A stretch of DNA of 64,000 nt from Sphingobacterium cavernae (GTDB taxonomy: Bacteria > Bacteroidota > Bacteroidia > Sphingobacteriales > Sphingobacteriaceae), in contig NZ_VIQM01000087.1 in NCBI RefSeq assembly GCF_008520265.1, positions 84,285-148,284 on the forward strand, read 5' to 3'. This document shows, piece by piece, positions 1 to 8,671 of this stretch. The notes below the pieces were generated by a model, which was not told the DNA's origin, did no database searches, and worked only from the letters and a program-made list of their open reading frames with translations. Each line of letters begins with the position of its first letter. The stretch's first letter is position 1. Made by a program: the position numbers and the translations under genes.

Positions 1-993
1 AAAGTTAGAAAAACAAACTTTGGAGCTGATTTTGGATTATTTAATAATTTAATAACTGGACAAGTTAACATATTCAAAGACAAAAGAACAGATGTTTTAA
101 TCCCTGGTAATAGCCGTGCTATTCCTGATTATTTAGGGGTTGCAGCTCCTGTTGCCAATTTGGGTATTGTAGAAAATCAAGGGTATGAAATAGAGATCAA
201 GGCAAATAAATCTCTGAATCAAGATTGGAGAATTTGGGGGGACATGAATTTTACACATGCTAAGGATAAAGTCATTGAAGGTGATAGTCCTGCCCTCCTG
301 CCCGATTATCAAAAGCTAGAAAACAAGCAAATTAGTCAGACTTATACACATGTAAATGCCGGTCGCTATAATACTTGGGACGAACTATATTCATCTACAG
401 CGCATGATAATAATGATCATAATAAGTTACCAGGAAGTTATCATATAGTGGATTTTAATGGAGATGGAATTATCGATTCAAGAGATAATATTCCATATGC
501 CTACCCTTCTGTCCCTCAGAATACCTATAACCTGACATTAGGATTTGATTATAAAAATTTCAGTCTGATGACACAATGGTATGGTGTTAATAACGTAACA
601 AGACAAGTGGTTTTTGATAGTTTTGGACGCCAACGCAATTTGGCTTATCATGAAGGTACATATTGGTCGAAAGACAATATTGACGCTGATGTGCCTATGC
701 CTAGATGGCTAGCTTTAGCGAGTAGTTACAATAATGCCGACAGATTTATGTACGATGGATCCTATGTTCGACTAAAAACAGCAGAAATATCTTATAACCT
801 GACCACTGAGCATAACTTCATACGCAGAATGGGGTTACAGCATATACGTATCTTTTTAAATGGGCACAACCTATTGTTATGGTCTAAAATGCCAGATGAC
901 AGGGAATCTAATTACGCGGGTACAGGTTGGGCGTCGCAAGGAGCTTACCCTACTGTAAAGCGTTTTAATTTAGGTGCTAACATTACATTCTAA
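1..993 (+). CDS. xusA: SusC-family TonB-dependent outer-membrane transporter, C-terminal part (XusA-like)
   Basis: The reading frame is open from base 1, so the gene starts before the window; 330 C-terminal residues are visible. They look like the beta-barrel end of a SusC/RagA transporter: alternating aromatic/polar strands, a calcium-type loop DFNGDGIIDSRD, and a terminal strand ending in Phe (NLGANITF). SusC proteins import oligosaccharides across the outer membrane using TonB energy and are capped by a SusD lipoprotein. The SusD gene follows 11 bases downstream, and the gene order of the locus matches the xylan utilisation system, so xusA is the likely identity. An internal ATG-like start near base 160 is actually a TTG inside the barrel and is not a real start. 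Family is certain; the xylan substrate is inferred from neighbours. Confidence 0.9.
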   Translation, partial: KVRKTNFGADFGLFNNLITGQVNIFKDKRTDVLIPGNSRAIPDYLGVAAPVANLGIVENQGYEIEIKANKSLNQDWRIWGDMNFTHAKDKVIEGDSPALLPDYQKLENKQISQTYTHVNAGRYNTWDELYSSTAHDNNDHNKLPGSYHIVDFNGDGIIDSRDNIPYAYPSVPQNTYNLTLGFDYKNFSLMTQWYGVNNVTRQVVFDSFGRQRNLAYHEGTYWSKDNIDADVPMPRWLALASSYNNADRFMYDGSYVRLKTAEISYNLTTEHNFIRRMGLQHIRIFLNGHNLLLWSKMPDDRESNYAGTGWASQGAYPTVKRFNLGANITF

Positions 994-1004
994 TTGGATT
1001 TATT

Positions 1005-2906
1005 ATGAAATATTCTAAATATATAAAAGTTCTTATTTCTTGTGGAGTCTTAGGTGTTACATCCTTAACTTCTTGTGAGAAATATTTAGATAAAGAAGAG
1101 GAATCCATTGTCTCTCCTGATGATGCATTCAAAAACTTCGTCAATTTTCAAGGTTATACCGAAGAATTATACCACTGTATTGTGAATTTCACAAACAATT
1201 ATTGGACAAATTCGTGGAACTGGGGGGAAGATGAAATTACAACTACAGCTGGTGACTATCACTTCATTCATAAAATTGATAATGGCAATTTTTGGGGATG
1301 GCAAGCTATACATGATGGTTGGGGTGCTGGCTTTATGGAACAAGCTGACTTTACTACCACTTGGGGTAATAGAGGTACTCAAGACGTATGGAATGCAGCC
1401 TGGTTTGGCCTACGTAAAATTAGTATTGCTCTGGAAAATTTTGATAAAATGACTGATGCTACGGCAGAAGAACGAAACTTAATAAAAGGTCAATTATTAT
1501 TTTTCAGAGGCTGGTTTCATCACCGTCTAATGGAATACTTTGGTGGCATGCCATATATCAATTATGTATTGCCAAGTGATGAGAAATTGACATTACCTAG
1601 GCTTAGCTATCATGAATGTGCAGACCTTGCAGCTGCAGATTTTCGTGAAGCAGCAAATCTTTTGCCGCTCGATTGGGACAATACCGTGACAGGAAGAAGA
1701 ACATTAGGTAAGAATGAGCTTCGAATCAATAAAATAATGGCGCTTGCCTACCTAGGTAAGAATTACCTATGGGCAGGTAGTCCACTGATGAACCAAACTG
1801 TAACAGGTGATAGAAATTATCATGCCGAATATTGCAAAAAAGCAGCAGAAGCATTTGGCGAATTATTGGGATTGGTTGAAGGCGGTCAGACAAAGTATCA
1901 ATTGGTCGATTTCGCAAACATCCATACCGTATTTCGTACTATAAATCAAAACTGGGCATTACCGGGAAGTACGGAGTCTATTTTTAGAGGACCTTATAAT
2001 AATGGTAACGACACCCACTATAATACCAGTAAACAATACCTTCCTGGTTTAATTTCTGAAGGTGACGCAATAAAATTCAATCCTACAGCAAACTATGTAC
2101 ATGCTAATTATGGAATGGCTAATGGCTTACCAATAAAGGACATTACTAAAGCTGATCCAGAATCTGGATATGATCCTAATTATCCTTGGAAAAATAGAGA
2201 TCCTAGATTCTATACAGATATACTATTTGACGGCGTGAAAGTGGTCACTGGAAATATTACGGAAACAGATATGGATCCTAATCTTAGACGCTTCGCTCAA
2301 TTATACACAGGAGGATCATATAGAAGTATTCAAAACGGGTCTCGGACAGGTTATTCTTTACGAAAGTTTACGACGTTGACTGCCAATAACTACGACAGGC
2401 ATTTCGATTACCCTTATGCTATGAATATTTACGTACCTTATTTACGTCTAGCTGATGTATACCTTATGTATGCAGAGGCTGCATTGATGGGAAACAATAG
2501 TATTAGTGGTAAATCATCAAACTTTAGTAAAACAGCGTTGGATGCTGTAAATGTTATTCGTGAGCGCGCTGGTGTAGCACCTGTGCATCAAAAGTTTCAG
2601 AGTTCGGTAACTACATTCTTGGATGAGTTAAGACGCGAACGCGCTGTGGAATTAGCATATGAAGGACACCGTTTTAATGATTTGAGAAGATGGCTATTAT
2701 TAATCGAAAGACCATATACCTTAAAGACGTCGGTAGAATTCGACAGAGCATCATTTGACCCAGAAGATCCAACAAATAACCGTATTGTAAATATTCGAGA
2801 GAATGTGATACTGGAAAGAAATTTTTCTTCCAAACATTATTGGTTACCACTTAAAGTATCGGATGTGAATTTATATCCTGAGTTTTATCAAAATCCAGGC
2901 TGGTAA
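1005..2906 (+). CDS. xusB: SusD/RagB-family xylan-binding lipoprotein (XusB-like)
   Basis: A 633-residue protein with a lipoprotein signal ending at Cys24 (TSLTSC), so it is expected to be anchored in the outer membrane facing outward. It has SusD features: an N-terminal TPR-rich part with FFRGWFHHRLMEYFGG near residue 170 and the C-terminal signature RRERAVELAYEGHRF followed by DLRRW near residue 555. SusD proteins are the lid and ligand-binding partner of the SusC barrel encoded just upstream. At 633 residues it is longer than the common 500-600. It is co-transcribed with its neighbours (gaps of 11 and 27 bases). Substrate (xylan or arabinoxylan) is inferred from the GH10 xylanase at the end of the same operon. 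Confidence 0.92.
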   Translation: MKYSKYIKVLISCGVLGVTSLTSCEKYLDKEEESIVSPDDAFKNFVNFQGYTEELYHCIVNFTNNYWTNSWNWGEDEITTTAGDYHFIHKIDNGNFWGWQAIHDGWGAGFMEQADFTTTWGNRGTQDVWNAAWFGLRKISIALENFDKMTDATAEERNLIKGQLLFFRGWFHHRLMEYFGGMPYINYVLPSDEKLTLPRLSYHECADLAAADFREAANLLPLDWDNTVTGRRTLGKNELRINKIMALAYLGKNYLWAGSPLMNQTVTGDRNYHAEYCKKAAEAFGELLGLVEGGQTKYQLVDFANIHTVFRTINQNWALPGSTESIFRGPYNNGNDTHYNTSKQYLPGLISEGDAIKFNPTANYVHANYGMANGLPIKDITKADPESGYDPNYPWKNRDPRFYTDILFDGVKVVTGNITETDMDPNLRRFAQLYTGGSYRSIQNGSRTGYSLRKFTTLTANNYDRHFDYPYAMNIYVPYLRLADVYLMYAEAALMGNNSISGKSSNFSKTALDAVNVIRERAGVAPVHQKFQSSVTTFLDELRRERAVELAYEGHRFNDLRRWLLLIERPYTLKTSVEFDRASFDPEDPTNNRIVNIRENVILERNFSSKHYWLPLKVSDVNLYPEFYQNPGW

Positions 2907-2933
2907 TCCGGAGAATGATCCATTCATTAAATT

Positions 2934-5798
2934 ATGAAGACAATGAAGTATAAAAACATAAAGAAAGCGGTGTGCTTAAGTATTGCATCCATGGGAATCT
3001 TAGCTTCTCCAGGAATATACCTATTCGCACACCCAAATAATATATCTTTTTCTATTGCCCTGCAAGATAGTTTGTATACAGATAGTACCGAATTGGTTCA
3101 AGTAGCTTTTCGTAAAGTAAAGAAAAAAGATGTAATGGGCGAAGTAAGCGCCATCAATATTAATAACCTATTAAATAAAAATTATACCACTTACAGCTTA
3201 GACAATTTGGATGCCTTTATTCCAGGATACAATGGTAATATTTGGGGAACTGGGGGATATCTATTATTGGTAGATGGTTTTCCAAGAGACGCTAATAATG
3301 TAATGCCTACAGAGATCGAAGAAATTTCTGTAATGAAAGGAATTAATGCGGTAGCCTTATATGGTAGTAGAGCCTCAAAAGGAGTTATTTACATTACGAC
3401 TAAACGCGGACAAGAGGATGGGCAAATGATTAATATACGCAGCAATGCAGGAATCAATACGCCGATCAGCTACCCTAAATATCTAGGTTCTGCGGAATAT
3501 ATGACGTTGTATAATGAAGCACGTAGAAATGACGGACTACCTAATCTCTATTCGGATGAGACCATATATCATCATTCTGCTGGTTTAAATCCATACCGTT
3601 ATCCAAATGTAGATTACTACTCGTCTGATTATATCAAAAATAGTTACAACAGATACGATGCTACAGCCGAAGTTTCTGGTGGTGGCGAAAAAACGAAGTA
3701 TTACACCAATTTTGGATTTTGGTCAGCCGGATCACTTTTAAATTTTGGTGAAGCAGTTGGAAATACATCTAATAGATTCAATATGCGTGGTAACATTGAT
3801 GCAAAACTTAATAGCATCATGTCACTTAATGTAGATGCTTCAGCAAGTTTCTATACACAAAAAGGTGTAAATACAGATTATTGGTCCGCAGCGTCAACAG
3901 GTAGACCGCATCGTTTCTCTCCTCTTATCCCTATCAGCATGCTAGAGGAAGCAGATGAAAACTCATGGACGTATGTTAACACGACTAATTTCTTAGTAAA
4001 TGGACAATATTTATTGGGAGGAAGTCAACTGGATCAATCCAATGCTTTTGCTACTATTTATTCTGGTGGTAGCAGTCGTCACATGAATAGGCAATTCCAA
4101 TTTAATACGGGATTAGATTTTGATTTGAAAAGTATTGCAGAAGGTTTAACTTTTCAAACAGCTTTAGCTATTGATTATCAAAATCAATACAATCAATCCT
4201 ACAATAATTCCTATGCCGTCTACCAAGCCGCATGGAACAATTATAATGGAGAAGATCTAATCAGTAGTTTGACAAAATATGGCGAAGATCGTAGAAACGG
4301 TGTTCAGAATATTGGAGGTAGTATTTATCGTCAAACAATCGGCATGAATGCTAGGCTGAATTATTTCCGTACATACAATGAGAATCACCATGTTTCCGCT
4401 ATACTACTTGCAAATGCATTCCAAATAACACGATCTGCAGAATATCATAAGCAAAGTAATGCAAATTTAGGCTTGCACCTAGGTTATAATTTTGCTAACA
4501 AGTATTATGCAGATTTTAGTGCAGCATTACCGCATTCAGCGAAGCTACCAGAAGGAAAACGTAAAGCCTTTTCTCCTACACTCTCCTTAGCGTGGCGATT
4601 AAGTGAAGAAGAATTTATGAAAGGTGGTGTTTTTAATGACCTTAGACTAAAAGCTGCCGCTGGTATTGTGAATACAGACTTGGACATCGAACAATATTAT
4701 ATGTACCAAGGCTATTACACCTATCAAGAAGGTGCATGGTACAGTTGGGCTGATGGTCAGCTGGTACACTCATTCGACAGGATTCGCGGAGACAATAAAA
4801 ACATGCGCTATCCGCAACGAAGAGAATTTAGTTTGGGATTTGAAGCTAGTATGTTTAACAATTTAATCAGCTACAATGCGACATACTTTTATAATCAAAT
4901 GAATGGTTTATTAGTACAAGCAAGCACTATTTATCCAATGTACTTTATGTCTTATTGGCCAGTGTACTCTGATTTACCATATGTTAATTACAATATAGAC
5001 GAACGCAGAGGTATTGATTTTGGGTTGAATATCAATAAGAAATTTAATGATATAAGTAGTTTGTCATTAGGAGTTAATGGAATGTACTACAGCACACAAG
5101 CTGGCAAGAGAGACGAATTGTATGAATTTGCTTATCAAAATCGTACAGGCAAACCATTGGATGCTATTTGGGGACTTCAACACAATGGATTTTATGGTGA
5201 TCAATCTGATATAGATAATTCTCCTTCATCATCTTTTGGTGAGGTCAAGCCTGGTGACATAAAATATATTGATCAAAATGGAGACGGAATAATTGATAAT
5301 CGCGATGAAATTTATCTTGGAAAAGGTGGATGGGCTGGTGCTCCTTTCTCATTGGGATTCAATATTACAGCGAAATGGAAGAACTTAACCCTATTTGCAG
5401 TAGCAACGGGTCGCTATGGCGCAAATGCGTTACGTAATAATTCTTATTTCTGGGTAGATGGTGAAGACAAATACTCTGAAATGGTACGTAATCGCTGGAC
5501 GCCAGAAACAAGCGCAACAGCCTCATACCCAAGGTTAACAACAACGAATAGTGATAATAACTTTAGAGGTTCTGACTTCTGGATGTACAGTACAAATCGA
5601 TTTGATTTGAGTAAGATTCAACTATCATATGATTTTCCTAAATCTATATTAGGAAATGGAATTCTTAGAGAATTAGGTACATATGTAAACGGCTTTAACC
5701 TTATGACGTTTGCTAAAGAACGAGAGACCATGCAGTTATCGGTTGGTTCAGCACCACAGACTAGATTTTTCAACTTTGGCGTTAAAGCTTTATTCTAA
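2934..5798 (+). CDS. xusC: Second SusC-family TonB-dependent transporter (XusC-like), compact N-terminus
   Basis: A complete 954-residue SusC-type transporter. After a signal segment (about residues 1-32) a TonB-box-like stretch (LVQVAFRKVKKKDVMG, residues 54-69) comes almost at once. The carboxypeptidase-D-like N-terminal extension present in many SusC proteins is missing, and the plug is short: LLVDGFPRDA at 111-120 and ALYGSRASKG at 141-150. The barrel has the calcium-like loop DQNGDGIIDNRDE and ends in Phe (FFNFGVKALF). It pairs with the SusD gene 20 bases downstream. Two tandem SusC/SusD pairs are characteristic of the xylan utilisation system of Bacteroidota. The role is uptake of xylo-oligosaccharides, inferred from context. 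Confidence 0.92.
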   Translation: MKTMKYKNIKKAVCLSIASMGILASPGIYLFAHPNNISFSIALQDSLYTDSTELVQVAFRKVKKKDVMGEVSAININNLLNKNYTTYSLDNLDAFIPGYNGNIWGTGGYLLLVDGFPRDANNVMPTEIEEISVMKGINAVALYGSRASKGVIYITTKRGQEDGQMINIRSNAGINTPISYPKYLGSAEYMTLYNEARRNDGLPNLYSDETIYHHSAGLNPYRYPNVDYYSSDYIKNSYNRYDATAEVSGGGEKTKYYTNFGFWSAGSLLNFGEAVGNTSNRFNMRGNIDAKLNSIMSLNVDASASFYTQKGVNTDYWSAASTGRPHRFSPLIPISMLEEADENSWTYVNTTNFLVNGQYLLGGSQLDQSNAFATIYSGGSSRHMNRQFQFNTGLDFDLKSIAEGLTFQTALAIDYQNQYNQSYNNSYAVYQAAWNNYNGEDLISSLTKYGEDRRNGVQNIGGSIYRQTIGMNARLNYFRTYNENHHVSAILLANAFQITRSAEYHKQSNANLGLHLGYNFANKYYADFSAALPHSAKLPEGKRKAFSPTLSLAWRLSEEEFMKGGVFNDLRLKAAAGIVNTDLDIEQYYMYQGYYTYQEGAWYSWADGQLVHSFDRIRGDNKNMRYPQRREFSLGFEASMFNNLISYNATYFYNQMNGLLVQASTIYPMYFMSYWPVYSDLPYVNYNIDERRGIDFGLNINKKFNDISSLSLGVNGMYYSTQAGKRDELYEFAYQNRTGKPLDAIWGLQHNGFYGDQSDIDNSPSSSFGEVKPGDIKYIDQNGDGIIDNRDEIYLGKGGWAGAPFSLGFNITAKWKNLTLFAVATGRYGANALRNNSYFWVDGEDKYSEMVRNRWTPETSATASYPRLTTTNSDNNFRGSDFWMYSTNRFDLSKIQLSYDFPKSILGNGILRELGTYVNGFNLMTFAKERETMQLSVGSAPQTRFFNFGVKALF

Positions 5799-5818
5799 GA
5801 CAGACTAATAGATAAGAC

Positions 5819-7585
5819 ATGAAAAAATTACTATTCATATTAGGTGTTACATCGACTATAGCATTCACGTCATGTGAAGATATGTTTACACCAACAATCG
5901 AAAATTTTTTAGAGATTGAAACAGCATACGATAGACCTTTATACGCACAAGGAATATTACTTAACGGTTACAACAGAGTTCCTACCAACAGTTGGTCATT
6001 CAATGATGTGGCAACGGATGATGCTGTTACCAATGATAGAGCAAGTAATTACCTCAAGATTGCAACTGGTCAATGGACAGCGATGAACAATCCACTTGAA
6101 CAATGGCGTAATAGTAGATCTGCGATTCAATACATTAATAACTTCTTATCCATCCAAGATAACGTAAGTTGGTCGTCATCTGAATCTATCAATACAATGT
6201 TCAATGATAGAATGAGAGGTGAAGCATTAGGTCTGCGCGCATTATTCTTATATCACTTATTGCAGACACACGGAGGAAAAACAAGCAGTGGCGAAGTATT
6301 GGGCGTACCAATCGTTTTGGATTATGAAACAATAGAATCTGACTTCAATAAACCTAGAGCAACATTTGATGAATGTATGCAACAGATTTATGAAGATTTA
6401 GACAAAGCAGACGAACTTTTACCATTAGACTTCGAAGATATTTCAAATGCAAGCCAAATACCCGCTAAATACCAGTCCTTAGGTGTAAACTTAACTGACT
6501 ATAACCATGTTTTTGGCGAAAAATTCAGACTTCGTATGACCAAAAGAATTAGCCAAGCTATTCGCGCTAAAGCAGCTCTTTTAGCAGCTAGTCCTGCTTT
6601 TAATGATGGTAATACAGCTAAATGGGAACAAGCAGCAAATCATGCTGGAAATGTTATACAGCAAAAAGGTGGCATTTCTGGTGTGGATCCTCAAGGAGCT
6701 TTATTTTACACATCTGCAAATGTAAATAAGATGGAATCTGGTAGAAATATTCCAGAAATTCTTTGGCGTGTGGATAGAGGTGATCCTTCTTCATCATTAG
6801 AAGCAGACCATTTCCCTCCTACTCTATTTGGTCGTGGGCGTGTCAATCCAACACAAAATTTAGTAGATGCTTTTCCTATGGCTAATGGTTATCCAATTAG
6901 CGAGGGTGCTAGTGGGTATAACGCAAATAATCCCTACGAAAACCGTGATCCTAGACTAACAAATTACATTCTAATAAATGGTGGTATTGCGGGGGTAAAT
7001 AATACAGCGATTAATACTACATTAAATAGTCCTACAAATGATGGTCTGAATAAAGTAGAGACCTCTACTCGTACTGGATATTACATGCGTAAACTTTTGC
7101 GCCAGGATGTCAATCTTAATCCTTCAAACGTGTCAGGTCAATACCATGTGACACCAAGATTGCGCATGACTGAAATTTATTTAGCTTATGCAGAGGCCGC
7201 AAATGAAGCTTGGGGACCAACTGGAACTGGCACTTTTACGTTCTCTGCTTATGATATTATCAAAGCTATTCGTATTCGCGCAGGAGTCGGCACTAATAAT
7301 GGTGATCCTTATTTAGAACAAGTTAAAAATAACAAAGATCAGATGCGTCAATTAATTCGTAATGAGCGAAGATTGGAGCTATGCTTTGAAGGTTTTAGAT
7401 TTTGGGATTTGCGCAGATGGAATGAAAATTTAACAATCCCTGCACGTGGTATGAGTATTTCAAATAACACATACGATATTATTACTGTAGAAAATAGAGT
7501 ATTTGAACCTTATATGCAATACGGACCAATTCCATACAACGAAATATTAAAGTTCAGTAATCTGCAACAAAATAACGGATGGTAA
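5819..7585 (+). CDS. xusD: Second SusD/RagB-family lipoprotein (XusD-like)
   Basis: A 588-residue SusD homologue with a lipoprotein signal ending at Cys19 (AFTSC). SusD hallmarks are seen: RMRGEALGLRALFLYHLLQ near residue 135, an ENRDPRLTNYI segment in the middle, and the C-terminal RNERRLELCFEGFRFWDLRR near residue 515. Its predicted place is the outer leaflet of the outer membrane as the lid of the preceding SusC. The gap to the next gene is small and a longer downstream frame even overlaps the stop region, so translation is probably coupled. Sequence differs clearly from the first SusD of the locus, suggesting different glycan preferences within xylan breakdown products; this last point is inference. 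Confidence 0.92.
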   Translation: MKKLLFILGVTSTIAFTSCEDMFTPTIENFLEIETAYDRPLYAQGILLNGYNRVPTNSWSFNDVATDDAVTNDRASNYLKIATGQWTAMNNPLEQWRNSRSAIQYINNFLSIQDNVSWSSSESINTMFNDRMRGEALGLRALFLYHLLQTHGGKTSSGEVLGVPIVLDYETIESDFNKPRATFDECMQQIYEDLDKADELLPLDFEDISNASQIPAKYQSLGVNLTDYNHVFGEKFRLRMTKRISQAIRAKAALLAASPAFNDGNTAKWEQAANHAGNVIQQKGGISGVDPQGALFYTSANVNKMESGRNIPEILWRVDRGDPSSSLEADHFPPTLFGRGRVNPTQNLVDAFPMANGYPISEGASGYNANNPYENRDPRLTNYILINGGIAGVNNTAINTTLNSPTNDGLNKVETSTRTGYYMRKLLRQDVNLNPSNVSGQYHVTPRLRMTEIYLAYAEAANEAWGPTGTGTFTFSAYDIIKAIRIRAGVGTNNGDPYLEQVKNNKDQMRQLIRNERRLELCFEGFRFWDLRRWNENLTIPARGMSISNNTYDIITVENRVFEPYMQYGPIPYNEILKFSNLQQNNGW

Positions 7586-7602
7586 CATACAAATTAGATT
7601 TT

Positions 7603-8637
7603 ATGAAAAGAATACATATATTTTTCCCTTTGCTACTGATGGCATTCAGTTCTTGCAAAAATCAAGATTGGGAATTTCCTGATTACGAATACCAAACAGT
7701 GTACTTTGCTTACCAATATCCAATACGTACAATTACATTCGGTGAAGATGTCTTTGATACATCACTTGACAATCAAGGTAAAATTAATGTAATGGCAACT
7801 ACAGGTGGTGTTTATAGTACAAAAGAAGACGTCAAAGTAGATTTCGTAGTAGATAATGCGTTGACGCAAAATATGATATATAGTCCTGAAGGAGGTAATG
7901 TACTGCCTTTACCGGCTAACTATTATACTTTAGCTTCTAATCAGATGATTATTCCACAAGGAAAACCTTCAGGAGGTGTTGAAGTACAATTTACGGATGC
8001 GTTTTTCGCTGATCCTAAATCCATTAATACAACTTATGTATTGCCCTTAAGAATAACTAACGTCATTAATGCAGATTCGATTTTGTCAGGTACTCCTAAA
8101 GTTGGAAGCCTTCAACGTAGAGCTGTGGCTGATGATTGGGATGTTTTGCCAAAAGACTATACATTTTATGCTGTCAAGTATATTAATATGTGGCATGGAA
8201 ACTACCTTAGAAGAGGACAAGACGTTATCGTTGGTAAAAATGGAAACACTTCATTAAACCAAACTTTAAACAGAAGAAATGCAACTGTAGAGAAAGATGA
8301 AGTCAAGAACATCGTGACAGCATCTCGTCAAAATGCAAAGTTGCCGTTGACTTTCAAAGATACAGATGGTACAAATATCAACATCGAATTGTTGTTAGCA
8401 TTTGATAATAACAACAATTGCACAATCAGCTCGGCAACAAATGGTGTCACAGCATCAGGTCGAGGAGCTTTTGTCAAAAAAGGAGAGAAAAACAGTTGGG
8501 GTAACACCGATAGAGATGGTTTATATCTAGAGTACCAAATCGATATGGCACAAATGAGTGTATCTACTAAAGATACATTAGTGATGCGTGATAGAGGTGT
8601 AAAGATGGAAACATTCAATGTTGCACTAAAACCTTAA
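7603..8637 (+). CDS. xusE: DUF1735-domain surface lipoprotein (XusE-like)
   Basis: A 344-residue lipoprotein with the signal MKRIHIFFPLLLMAFSSC (Cys18). The start at 7603 is chosen over an ATG eight codons upstream, which overlaps the previous stop, because it gives a clean signal peptide. The N-terminal half fits the DUF1735 (BT_3987-type) beta-sandwich seen in PUL-encoded surface glycan-binding proteins: YFAYQYPIRTITFGED, the repeated VDFVVDN and IPQGKPSGGVEVQF elements. In the xylan utilisation system the fifth gene is an outer-membrane protein of this sort, XusE, between xusD and xyn10C. Likely role: binding xylan at the surface. No catalytic motif is seen. Function is inferred from position and domain. 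Confidence 0.82.
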   Translation: MKRIHIFFPLLLMAFSSCKNQDWEFPDYEYQTVYFAYQYPIRTITFGEDVFDTSLDNQGKINVMATTGGVYSTKEDVKVDFVVDNALTQNMIYSPEGGNVLPLPANYYTLASNQMIIPQGKPSGGVEVQFTDAFFADPKSINTTYVLPLRITNVINADSILSGTPKVGSLQRRAVADDWDVLPKDYTFYAVKYINMWHGNYLRRGQDVIVGKNGNTSLNQTLNRRNATVEKDEVKNIVTASRQNAKLPLTFKDTDGTNINIELLLAFDNNNNCTISSATNGVTASGRGAFVKKGEKNSWGNTDRDGLYLEYQIDMAQMSVSTKDTLVMRDRGVKMETFNVALKP

Positions 8638-8671
8638 AACTATATTCTAACATTATTAATCAATTAGAATT

